Shown here: in pieces, positions 1 to 6,285 of the stretch
Numbering within the stretch: position 1 is the first letter of the stretch
Layout of the letters: every line of letters starts with the position of its first letter
Assembly (NCBI GenBank): GCA_027064285.1
Contig: JAMOPX010000061.1
Coordinates: 1-18,780 of the forward strand
Length of the DNA stretch: 18,780 nucleotides
Reading direction: 5' to 3'
DNA from: Desulfobacterales bacterium
Lineage (GTDB): Bacteria > Desulfobacterota > DSM-4660 > Desulfatiglandales > JALVZP01
Notes under the pieces: model-generated
The model's database searches: none
What the model saw: the letters and a program-made list of their open reading frames with translations, nothing else
Told to the model about the DNA's origin: nothing
Translations under genes and position numbers: made by a program

Positions 1-1
1 T

Positions 2-46
2 ATCCAATGGGTAACAAATAAAGCTAAGAAAGGAGAGATGTTTTAA
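2..46 (+). CDS. C-terminal tail of an upstream gene (partial)
   Basis: Reading from base 2, one frame stays open for 14 codons and ends at TAA 44-46, giving a tail of the form ...WVTNKAKKGEMF. It ends 14 bases before the next gene, with that gene's Shine-Dalgarno sequence in between, which fits a coupled pair. The other two frames stop within the first 21 bases. The tail is too short to assign to any family, and it could be non-coding. Confidence 0.3.
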   Translation: MQWVTNKAKKGEMF

Positions 47-60
47 AGGGAGGTGATAGC

Positions 61-276
61 ATGGCAAACCCTGACCTTTTAGTAGGATGGAAAGCAATAG
101 CAGATTTCTTCGGAGTTTCAGAAAGGTTTGTTAAGAATCGGAGAAAAGAGTTAATGGATGCAGGAGTTATTTTTTACAGAGTTGCTGGTAAACCCAAAAG
201 TAAAAGAGTATGCGCCTTTAAATCTTTGCTTAAGACATGGGCTATGTTGAAAGCCTCAAAAGGGGAAAAACTGTAA
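61..276 (+). CDS. Small winged-HTH / excisionase-like DNA-binding protein (71 aa)
   Basis: The ATG follows an excellent Shine-Dalgarno sequence (GGGAGGTGAT, about 49-58). Residues 7-30 read as a helix-turn-helix: a GWKAIADFFGVSER core followed by a basic recognition helix (VKNRRKEL), then a short V-x-G-K-P basic segment like a MerR/excisionase wing and a C-terminal helix with a Trp. GWK-x-IA-x-x-LGVS openings are common in excisionases and small phage or plasmid regulators. The gene points toward the 3' end of tRNA-Arg and is followed by a strong terminator, so it may be the edge of an integrated element lying left of the window. A plain transcriptional regulator is the alternative. No ligand or partner domain is present. 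Confidence 0.6.
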   Translation: MANPDLLVGWKAIADFFGVSERFVKNRRKELMDAGVIFYRVAGKPKSKRVCAFKSLLKTWAMLKASKGEKL

Positions 277-340
277 CCCAATCCAGAAGCATGATCCAGA
301 AGCCCTATATTGTGATATTCCTAAGTGGTCTTCGTAAAAA

Positions 341-361
341 GGTGACTAATAGGTGACTAAT
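341..361. repeat. Tandem 10-bp direct repeat, 11-bp period
   Basis: GGTGACTAAT occurs at 341-350 and again at 352-361, separated by a single A, so the copies fall on the same face of the helix. It lies between the small HTH gene and its terminator. Such a pair can be a binding site for a small HTH protein or for a recombinase or Xis, but no binding partner is shown here and chance is possible. Confidence 0.45.
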
Positions 362-379
362 TTTATAATCACAAAACAA

Positions 380-410
380 AAGCCACTTAGAGGTTAACTC
401 CAAGTGGCTT
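380..410. terminator. Hairpin terminator, probably bidirectional
   Basis: The arms are AAGCCACTT (380-388) and AAGTGGCTT (402-410), a perfect 9-bp stem, and an inner GAG/CTC pairing makes it longer. The + strand continues with ATTTTATTTATCTCTTTT. On the - strand the hairpin is followed by TTGTTTTGTGATTATAAAA. It can therefore end the small HTH gene from the left and the tRNA-Arg/cluster A transcript from the right. Confidence 0.75.
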
Positions 411-430
411 ATTTTATTTATCTCTTTTAA

Positions 431-504
431 TGCGCCTGGGAGGATTCGAACCCCCGACCCGCGGATTAGAAGTCCGCTGCTCTGTCCAGCTGAGCTACAG
501 GCGC
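431..504 (-). tRNA. tRNA-Arg (anticodon TCT)
   Basis: The - strand gives a full cloverleaf of 74 nt. The acceptor GCGCCTG pairs with CAGGCGC and the discriminator is A. The D-arm is GCTC/GAGC, the anticodon stem GCGGA/TCCGC holds loop CTTCTAA (anticodon TCT, reading AGA and AGG), and the T-arm carries GTTCGAAT. CCA is not encoded (the next bases are TTAAAAG), so it must be added by nucleotidyltransferase. Its first G is also the last base of the TAG stop codon of the upstream same-strand gene, so the tRNA is very likely cut out of that operon's transcript by RNase P. Confidence 0.95.
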
Positions 505-1841
505 TAAGTTTTTATATTACCATTTAACACCTGATTAAGGATAACATTTATATTATGCTCTAATTCTGAAATAATTTCAAGTAGAGCTTTTAAGCGGATC
601 AAACTCTTTCTGGACTTCTCTTGGTAAGGAAGGTTTAGAGTTTTATCCTCTAAAATACGACTAATTCTATCTAAGAATTCAGGATCAGGATAATCAACAT
701 CTTTATATATTAAGTCAATCCATTCTCTTTTAAGTTCTTCAGGTATTTTCTTATAATTAGATAACAATACAGGATCTTTACCTATATAAAGCGACTTTTT
801 TAGCTTTTCTATTCCTTGTTTTACTTCTTTTGCATACTTCTTGTCTTGCTTGTCTGCTGTTTCATGAAGCAGCTTATTCCATTTTTCTTCTATTTGCATT
901 TTTACCCATCTTTCTCCCATATCAGGAGGTAAAGACATATTTAAAAATTTTTGGTGAACCTCTGCAAGACTTCTTTTCAGCTTATCAGAAGAACCACCCA
1001 TCTTTTCCAATGCCTTATTAAGCTCTTCTATTGCCTCTCGTTTGAGCTCTCTCTGTTTACAGTCCTGAAGCAATTTCTTTTCCCACTGCTCTCTTAATGT
1101 AGCCAATTCTAACTTTATAAGAGAAAATATAAGTCCTGACTTTGCAAGAGCATTTCGCAAAGTATGTGCTAAAGCATTACATGTTTCTAATTTTTCTCTT
1201 GCTAATCTCTTCATTACTTGTAAGGTCTCATTTTTTAATTGATAGGATAATAATTCTGTACCTAATGTTCTGGATAGCTTTTTTATAATCTTTGTCTCAG
1301 GGCCATTTATTTTAATAGGATTTTTAAAATTTATTTTTATTACAGCTACCACCACGTAATCACTGTCTTCCCAAATCCTCTTTCCTTCATAATTAGTAGG
1401 AAAGTTTATATTAATCCCATTATTGCTATCTACTATCAAATCTGATTTTCTAATCAAAACTGGCTCCATATGATGATAATCTTCTAATACGCCTTCTCTT
1501 TGATATCTCCTGCCTCTGATATCCTGTTTTGGATCCTCAGATGTCCAGCTTTTCTGTTTTTCCACACACCACGCCATTGCCTCTAAAGGACGATTTGGTT
1601 CATCTCTGTATTCCAACCAGCTTTTGCCAGGAGGATCAAAATCAGAACTTCCTTCCAATTCCCATTCTATTTTCTCTCTGCTATCATCTATTATACCTGA
1701 AGCCACCCTAACCGCCCTAAGCTCAGGAGGAGGACCAATATGATAAACAGTTCCCTTATATGCATTAGACAAACAAAAGAGAATCGTCTCTATCATCTCT
1801 TTACATGCCCTTTCCAAGGTATCCTTATCAAGATTTATCAT
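504..1841 (-). CDS. GAF-like / H-box (DHp-like) helical protein lacking a kinase ATPase domain (445 aa)
   Basis: I do not recognise a named family. Residues about 10-200 look GAF-like: an N-terminal helix, alternating beta stretches, a W-x-V/x-x-x-x-K-x-W segment near 91-99 and a closing strand near 163-171. Residues about 205-255 form a long helix with AHTLRNALAK at 225-234, which resembles the H-box of histidine kinase dimerisation domains (His226). The remaining 190 residues are charged and helical with coiled-coil character (256-300, 310-355, 405-440). No N, G1 or G2 ATP-binding boxes are visible, so it cannot be a complete histidine kinase. It starts 8 bases after the Sir2 stop with only a weak ribosome site, and its stop codon shares a base with tRNA-Arg. 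A sensor, scaffold or phosphotransfer role is inference. Confidence 0.7.
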   Translation of the reverse strand: MINLDKDTLERACKEMIETILFCLSNAYKGTVYHIGPPPELRAVRVASGIIDDSREKIEWELEGSSDFDPPGKSWLEYRDEPNRPLEAMAWCVEKQKSWTSEDPKQDIRGRRYQREGVLEDYHHMEPVLIRKSDLIVDSNNGININFPTNYEGKRIWEDSDYVVVAVIKINFKNPIKINGPETKIIKKLSRTLGTELLSYQLKNETLQVMKRLAREKLETCNALAHTLRNALAKSGLIFSLIKLELATLREQWEKKLLQDCKQRELKREAIEELNKALEKMGGSSDKLKRSLAEVHQKFLNMSLPPDMGERWVKMQIEEKWNKLLHETADKQDKKYAKEVKQGIEKLKKSLYIGKDPVLLSNYKKIPEELKREWIDLIYKDVDYPDPEFLDRISRILEDKTLNLPYQEKSRKSLIRLKALLEIISELEHNINVILNQVLNGNIKT

Positions 1842-1849
1842 AGCTTATC

Positions 1850-2593
1850 TCACTTATGTCTCTTGTTTTTTATAATATCCACAAGCTCTGATATTATTTT
1901 ACCTGCACTACCTTGAAGAAATATATCAGTAACAGAATCTGTTAACCATGTGCTCTCTTTGTTTATCTCTATTATCTTAGCACCATTCTGCTTAGCTATG
2001 CTCGGAATAGTATTAGCAGGTGAAACAACAGCAGAAGTTCCTATTACCAACAAGACATCTGCTTTTGACGCCATCTGAAAAGATTGTGCCATTGCATCTT
2101 GAGGTATAGGTTCTCCAAAAAAGACTATATCAGGTTTTAATATTCTGCCACATTCGCATTTGGGAGGATACTCCTCCCTTTTTTCCTCTTTTTTATAACG
2201 CCTTCCACACCATAAGCATGAAAGTGTTTTGGATGTTCCATGATATTCAATTACATTGCTGGAACCAGCTTCTTGGTGCAAATTATCCACATTCTGGGTA
2301 ATTATCCCGTATAAAAGACCCATCTTTTCCAGATCTGCAAGTCCTATATGAGCCTTATTTGGTTTTGCCTTTTCCAGTAAGTCATCCATTTCCTTTATCA
2401 TTCTCCAGACCTTTTCTGGATCCCTTTTAAAGGCTTCAATAGTTGCATATTCAGAAGGATCATACTTTGTCCACAATCCACCTTTGCTTCTAAAATCAGG
2501 TATTCCTGATTCTACAGAAATTCCTGCTCCTGTAAGTGCTATATTAAATTTTCCCTTAATTATAATATCGGCAGCCTGATTTAAAAGATTCAT
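1850..2593 (-). CDS. cobB: Sir2-family NAD+-dependent protein deacylase (sirtuin)
   Basis: Sirtuins remove acyl groups from lysines using NAD+, giving nicotinamide and O-acyl-ADP-ribose. All core motifs are present. LTGAGISVESGIPDFRS binds NAD, ITQNVDNLHQ is the TQNxDxLH motif, EYHG carries the catalytic His, four Cys (SCLWCG and KCECG) form the zinc site, and VIGTSAVVSPAN plus the IIEIN strand close the Rossmann fold. The Tyr-x-x-Arg pair of CobB-type desuccinylases is not evident in the VWRMIKEM segment, so simple deacetylation is more likely. The ATG chosen at 2593 overlaps the upstream TGA (ATGA), the usual coupled arrangement. An in-frame ATG at 2602 would add three residues, and neither has a good Shine-Dalgarno sequence. 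Bacterial sirtuins often control acetyl-CoA synthetase, but the target here is unknown. Confidence 0.93.
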   Translation of the reverse strand: MNLLNQAADIIIKGKFNIALTGAGISVESGIPDFRSKGGLWTKYDPSEYATIEAFKRDPEKVWRMIKEMDDLLEKAKPNKAHIGLADLEKMGLLYGIITQNVDNLHQEAGSSNVIEYHGTSKTLSCLWCGRRYKKEEKREEYPPKCECGRILKPDIVFFGEPIPQDAMAQSFQMASKADVLLVIGTSAVVSPANTIPSIAKQNGAKIIEINKESTWLTDSVTDIFLQGSAGKIISELVDIIKNKRHK

Positions 2594-2787
2594 AGGAGGC
2601 ATTTTTCAAACAGAAGTTTTCTGTCCCGATTGCTATATAATTTAAACTTTACATTAGTCAAGATCTGTTGTTCTCCAAATATATTTCTTAAAATCACCCT
2701 ATCCTCTTCAAACTCTACTATATCTACATCTGAAAGCACTTTTTTTTCCGTATTATTCTCAATTACAAATGCATCTGCCTCACACAT
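2590..2787 (-). CDS. CooT-family small nickel-binding protein (65 aa)
   Basis: The protein opens MCEADAFV. The invariant Met-Cys start followed by an acidic/Ala stretch, a short beta-rich body (VLSDVDIVEFEEDRVILRN), an I/L-rich strand and a K-LLFE-type C-terminus match the CooT family (once annotated as a predicted RNA-binding protein). CooT of Rhodospirillum rubrum binds Ni(II) through its N-terminal Cys and aids maturation of carbon monoxide dehydrogenase. The length of 65 aa fits. GGAGG lies about 8 bases before the ATG. It starts 2 bases after the stop of the 67-aa gene and overlaps the Sir2 start through ATGA, so the three are almost certainly co-translated. Nickel delivery is inferred from the family. 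No CODH gene lies in the window. Confidence 0.75.
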   Translation of the reverse strand: MCEADAFVIENNTEKKVLSDVDIVEFEEDRVILRNIFGEQQILTNVKFKLYSNRDRKLLFEKCLL

Positions 2788-2789
2788 AG

Positions 2790-2993
2790 CTATTCCTCCA
2801 ATGCTTTTAAAGCATTCTTGAGGCTTTCATTACTTTTAATAATATACTCAATCATTTCTTCCATATAACGCGCACTTTTTTCTTTACCAGCTTCCTTTAA
2901 AACCTTTATAAACTCTTGATATTCGTCAACATGTCGAAGATTATGCTCTAACCAATGTTCTAATCTGATTTTTGCTTTTTCTATAACATCCAT
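2790..2993 (-). CDS. Small helical His-rich protein next to CooT (67 aa)
   Basis: This is an all-helical two-helix protein with no signal peptide or membrane segment. The first helix carries His13, His17 and His21 (IRLEHWLEHNLRH), spaced i, i+4, i+8 so that all three point to one face, flanked by Glu12, Glu16 and Glu24. This would suit a metal site. The rest is a Lys/Glu-rich helix pair ending in KNALKALEE. A strong GGGAGG precedes the ATG by about 9 bases. It is the first gene of the compact - strand cluster and is followed 2 bases later by the CooT-family gene. Similar short proteins are, to my recollection, found beside CooT in other anaerobes, so a nickel-handling partner is a reasonable inference but is not proven. 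Confidence 0.75.
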   Translation of the reverse strand: MDVIEKAKIRLEHWLEHNLRHVDEYQEFIKVLKEAGKEKSARYMEEMIEYIIKSNESLKNALKALEE

Positions 2994-3142
2994 AATAATT
3001 GCCTCCCTTTTTCAGGGTATAGAGGTTAAAATATGTTTTTAAGCATGTCAATTTAATTTTGAACTAAACTTCAGAAAGTGGAAAAGAAGATATTTACACC
3101 AAGATATAGATATGATATTTGAGAAAAAAAAGGAGGGTTCAT
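2994..3142. promoter_or_regulatory. Divergent intergenic region between cluster A and the universal stress gene
   Basis: These 149 bases must hold the start signals for both directions. On the - strand an exact TTGACA lies at 3051-3046. At 17-bp spacing the -10 would be TAACCT (3028-3023), which is poor, so the call is weak. On the + strand TATGAT (3111-3116) is a fair -10 but has no good -35 at 16-18 bp. AGGAGG (3131-3136) is the ribosome site of the stress protein. No hairpin or riboswitch fold stood out. Confidence 0.35.
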
Positions 3143-4069
3143 ATGGAAAAGAAGATAATGGCATTAGTAGATGATTCCCTTTATTCCAAAAGGGCAGTAG
3201 AATATCTTGCTTTAATGGATAATGTAATTTCAGAAGCCAAATATATCCTTTTCAATGTTCAGCCTACTATTTCAGAATATCTTATGAGAGATGCCCATTT
3301 TGACAAAGATGCAAGGATTAAATTAAATAAGCTCAGAGAAAAGAACAAACAGGAATCTGAAAAACTTTTAAAAGAATATAAAGAAGTTATGGTAAAAAAA
3401 GGGATAGATGAAAGTAGAATAGAAACCGTGACTGTTCCCAGGGTTATGGATATAGTAAAAGATACATTAAGTTTTACAAAACAAGCTAACTGTGATGCAA
3501 TCCTTATTGGAAAAAGAGGGGTTTCAAAGTTGGAAGAAATATTTACTCATAGTGTATCTACATCTTTATTAGAACATATTCAAACAATCCCTCTTTGGGC
3601 AATAACAGAAGAAGTCACTTCTACCAACGTTGCTGTTGCTATTGATGGATCAGAGAGCGCTTTGAGAGCTGTGGAACATATAGGTTTTATTTTTGAAAAC
3701 AGTCCTAAAGTAAATATTACTCTATTACATGTAATCCCAAAACTTAGGGATTACTGTCCTATTGAATTTGGAGAAGAAAGCGAAGTAGAAGAGCTGGTGG
3801 TAAAAGGAGATAAAAGGTGTGTAGAAAGTTTTTTTGTACATGCAAAAAGAATATTAGAAAATGCCGGCATAAAAGATTATCAACTGGAAATAAAAGAAAT
3901 CCCGAGCATGATCAATATTGCGAGGACTATTGTGAATGAAGTAGAAAATGGTAACTATGGAACACTTGTGTTGGGAAGAAATGGTATTGGAGGTTCTTTT
4001 TTCGTAGGTAGTGTTTCTAGATACTGTTTTTACAATGTAACTAAATCTGCAGTTTGGATAGTGCCGTAG
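3143..4069 (+). CDS. Tandem universal stress protein (two UspA domains, 308 aa)
   Basis: There are two Usp repeats, residues about 1-156 and 161-308. Each starts with a hydrophobic strand and a D-D/D-G-S segment (MALVDDS; VAVAIDGSESALRAVEHI) and ends with a V/I-W-x-(I/V) strand. The nucleotide motif G-2x-G...G(S/T) is well kept in repeat 2 (GRNGIGGSFFVGS, 278-290). Repeat 1 has IGKRGVSKLEEIFTHS, where the second Gly is lost, so ATP binding by repeat 1 is doubtful. The start at ATG 3143 is chosen because AGGAGG sits 6 bases upstream. A TTG at 3119 is in frame but runs through the ribosome site. The gene is monocistronic, divergent from cluster A and convergent with prmC, from which it is separated by only 13 bases. 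The role is inferred from the family: stress or energy-starvation response. Confidence 0.9.
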   Translation: MEKKIMALVDDSLYSKRAVEYLALMDNVISEAKYILFNVQPTISEYLMRDAHFDKDARIKLNKLREKNKQESEKLLKEYKEVMVKKGIDESRIETVTVPRVMDIVKDTLSFTKQANCDAILIGKRGVSKLEEIFTHSVSTSLLEHIQTIPLWAITEEVTSTNVAVAIDGSESALRAVEHIGFIFENSPKVNITLLHVIPKLRDYCPIEFGEESEVEELVVKGDKRCVESFFVHAKRILENAGIKDYQLEIKEIPSMINIARTIVNEVENGNYGTLVLGRNGIGGSFFVGSVSRYCFYNVTKSAVWIVP

Positions 4070-4082
4070 TTATTAGTTTATA

Positions 4083-4952
4083 TTATATCCTGCGGGCTTG
4101 GATAACTCTGAAAGTGGTAGAGTAGTCTTTTATTGCTTTTAAATCTGTAAAGTTGGCGGTGCTGTGAATTAGTTGCTTTACATATTTGGCTTGCTCTGGA
4201 GATATTTCAAGCAATAAAAAACCGCCAGTAAGAAGAAACCGAGCTGCATCTATTACTATCCTCTTTATCAAAGAAAGGCCTTTCTCTCCTCCCCAAAGGG
4301 CTATTTTTGGCTCCCAATCTCTTACTTCTGGAGACAGCTTAGGATAATCTTTAGAAGAGACATACGGTGGATTAGTAACTATAAGATGAAACTTGGCCTT
4401 TTCTTTTTCTAAAGGTTTCCACAGATCCCCTTTTAAAAATATTATTCTATCTGATACATCGTGTTTTTTTGCGTTTCTTTTTGCCACTTCTATAGCCTCC
4501 TCTGAGATGTCTGTAGCCCACACCTCAGCATTGGGCAATTCCTTTGCCAGTGCTATAGCTATTGCTCCTGAACCTGTACCTATATCTAATATCAGAGGCT
4601 TTTTTATATGTTTGACACATTCTATTCCTCGTTCTACCAACAATTCTGTTTCAGGTCTGGGAATTAAGACATGAGGATTTACTTCAAACTCTAAGGACCA
4701 AAACTCTTTTTTTCCAATAATATAAGCTACAGGTTCACCCTTTGCTCTTCTTCTTATGGCCTGCCAGAATCGTTTCAGGATATTTATATCTAAGGATCTT
4801 TTATAATTCAGATACAGATAAGTTCGATCTTGATTTAAGACATGAGAAAGAAGGATCTCTGAGGTAAGCCTTGCTTTTTCTATACCTCTTTTTTGAAGAT
4901 AGAGAGTAGAAAGACGTAAAATATTTTCTATTTTTAAGAGTGTCTCATTCAA
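4083..4952 (-). CDS. prmC: Peptide chain release factor N5-glutamine methyltransferase PrmC (HemK)
   Basis: PrmC methylates the Gln of the GGQ motif in release factors, here the product of the gene directly upstream. Visible are the N-terminal helical substrate domain, the EFWSLEF...LIPRPETELLVE segment typical of PrmC, the SAM loop LDIGTGSGAIAIAL and the catalytic NPPY followed by VSSKDYPKL. The length is about 289 aa, normal for the family. The start chosen is TTG 4952, which overlaps the last codons of prfA and gives an N-terminus (NETLLKIENIL) that matches the family. A farther TTG at 5009 would add 19 residues buried inside prfA. The start remains uncertain because no well-spaced ribosome site exists for TTG 4952. 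It is the last gene of cluster B and has no evident terminator behind it. Confidence 0.93.
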   Translation of the reverse strand: MNETLLKIENILRLSTLYLQKRGIEKARLTSEILLSHVLNQDRTYLYLNYKRSLDINILKRFWQAIRRRAKGEPVAYIIGKKEFWSLEFEVNPHVLIPRPETELLVERGIECVKHIKKPLILDIGTGSGAIAIALAKELPNAEVWATDISEEAIEVAKRNAKKHDVSDRIIFLKGDLWKPLEKEKAKFHLIVTNPPYVSSKDYPKLSPEVRDWEPKIALWGGEKGLSLIKRIVIDAARFLLTGGFLLLEISPEQAKYVKQLIHSTANFTDLKAIKDYSTTFRVIQARRI

Positions 4953-6027
4953 GTTTGATTTTTTGTTTCTCCAATGCCTCTGCCTGAAAATATGTAACAA
5001 GAGGGTCAATTATTATATCCAGTTCCCCTTCCAACACGTCATTTAATTTGTAAAGAGTCAGACCTATTCTATGATCTGTTACTCTTCCCTGAGGAAAATT
5101 ATATGTTCTTATTCTTTCACTTCTATCACCTGTTCCCACCATACTCCGCCTTTCTTGGGAAATCTTCATTTCCTGTTCTTTCCTTTGTAATTCTAAAAGT
5201 CTCGACCTTAATACCTTCATTGCCTTTGCCTTGTTTTTATGCTGGGATCTCTCATCCTGACATGTTACTACAATACCAGTGGGGATATGTGTGATACGCA
5301 CCGCTGAATCAGTAGTATTTACATGTTGGCCTCCGTGCCCAGATGCTCTAAAAACATCTATTCTTAAATCTTCCGGCTTTATTTCTATATCTACTTCTTC
5401 TGCTTCTGGTAAGACCGCAACAGTTACAGCAGATGTATGAATACGCCCTTGAGCTTCTGTTTCAGGAACTCTTTGAACCCTATGAACTCCAGCTTCATAC
5501 TTAAGCCTACTATAAGCTCCTTTTCCTTGGATCAACACTATTACTTCTTTAAATCCGCCTTTCCCGGTCACATTCTGGCTTAGTATCTCTGTTTTCCATC
5601 CTTTAAGTTCAGCATATTTCAAATACATCCTAAAAAGATCAGCTGCAAAAAGCGCTGCCTCTTCACCACCAGTTCCAGCCCTTATTTCTAATATTATATT
5701 TTTCTCATCATTTGGATCCTTAGGCAAAAGCAAAATCTTTAGCTTTTTCTCAGCTTCAGTTAGTTCTTCTTTTAATCTTTCTATTTCCTCAGCAGCCAGC
5801 TCTCTTATGTCAGGATCAGGATCTTTGAGCAGTGCCTTATTTTCTTCTATCTCTTTTTTTAAGGAATCATACTTTCTATAAGCATCTACAATAGGTGCTA
5901 AATAACCATGTTCTTTTGCCAGTTTCTGATATGTCTTTGGATTTTTAATAACTTCTGGATCACTAAGTTTTCTTTCCAGTTCATTATATCTGTCTTCTAT
6001 TTCTTTTATCTTTGCCAAGACTTCCAT
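4945..6027 (-). CDS. prfA: Peptide chain release factor 1
   Basis: RF1 recognises UAA and UAG in the ribosomal A site and triggers peptide release. The protein has the coiled N-terminal domain (1-100), AGTGGEEAALFAADL (117-131), the stop-codon reading PxT motif in the form PET (188-190, within RVPETEAQGRIHTS), and SGHGGQHVN with the catalytic GGQ at 232-234. The C-terminus includes TYNFPQGRVTDHRI. The absence of an SPF tripeptide separates it from RF2. The length of 360 aa is standard. It lies 3 bases behind rpmE with only a weak ribosome site and overlaps prmC, the enzyme that modifies Gln234, so co-expression is expected. Confidence 0.97.
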   Translation of the reverse strand: MEVLAKIKEIEDRYNELERKLSDPEVIKNPKTYQKLAKEHGYLAPIVDAYRKYDSLKKEIEENKALLKDPDPDIRELAAEEIERLKEELTEAEKKLKILLLPKDPNDEKNIILEIRAGTGGEEAALFAADLFRMYLKYAELKGWKTEILSQNVTGKGGFKEVIVLIQGKGAYSRLKYEAGVHRVQRVPETEAQGRIHTSAVTVAVLPEAEEVDIEIKPEDLRIDVFRASGHGGQHVNTTDSAVRITHIPTGIVVTCQDERSQHKNKAKAMKVLRSRLLELQRKEQEMKISQERRSMVGTGDRSERIRTYNFPQGRVTDHRIGLTLYKLNDVLEGELDIIIDPLVTYFQAEALEKQKIKLE

Positions 6028-6030
6028 TTT

Positions 6031-6270
6031 TTATTCTTGCTCTTTGTTTTCCTGCTTTTGACTCTCATAATATTTTTCATATTTTTTCATAAAGCTCTCC
6101 ACCCTACCCGCAGTATCCACAAACTTTTGCTTTCCTGTAAAAAATGGATGACATTTTGAACAGATCTCCACATGTATCTCTTTTTTAGTGGAGCCAGTTT
6201 CAAACTGATTTCCACACGCACATTTTACTATTACTTTATCGTAGTATTGGGGATGTATGTCTTTTTTCAT
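6031..6270 (-). CDS. rpmE: Ribosomal protein bL31, zinc-binding type
   Basis: This is a component of the large ribosomal subunit near the central protuberance. MKKDIHPQYY opens the protein as in bL31. Four Cys in CAC (17, 19) and CSKC (37, 40) mark the zinc (C+) form, and HPFFTGKQKFVDTAGRV is the conserved body. It carries a longer Lys/Glu-rich tail (to 79 aa) than the roughly 70 aa of E. coli. AGGAGG lies 8 bases before the ATG. It sits 15 bases behind rho, in the common order rho-rpmE-prfA-prmC. Confidence 0.97.
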   Translation of the reverse strand: MKKDIHPQYYDKVIVKCACGNQFETGSTKKEIHVEICSKCHPFFTGKQKFVDTAGRVESFMKKYEKYYESQKQENKEQE

Positions 6271-6285
6271 CTTTTTTTCCTCCTA

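Noticed and set aside
4040..4110. Expected terminator between the convergent stress-protein gene and prmC
   Set aside because: I looked for a GC-rich stem with a T-run in and around the 13-base gap and found none. Termination may be Rho-dependent, but nothing in the sequence can be called.
5458..5466. PET instead of the PAT or PVT often quoted for the RF1 stop-codon motif
   Set aside because: PxT with Glu is also found in other bacterial RF1 proteins, so this is normal variation and not a sign of altered stop-codon reading.
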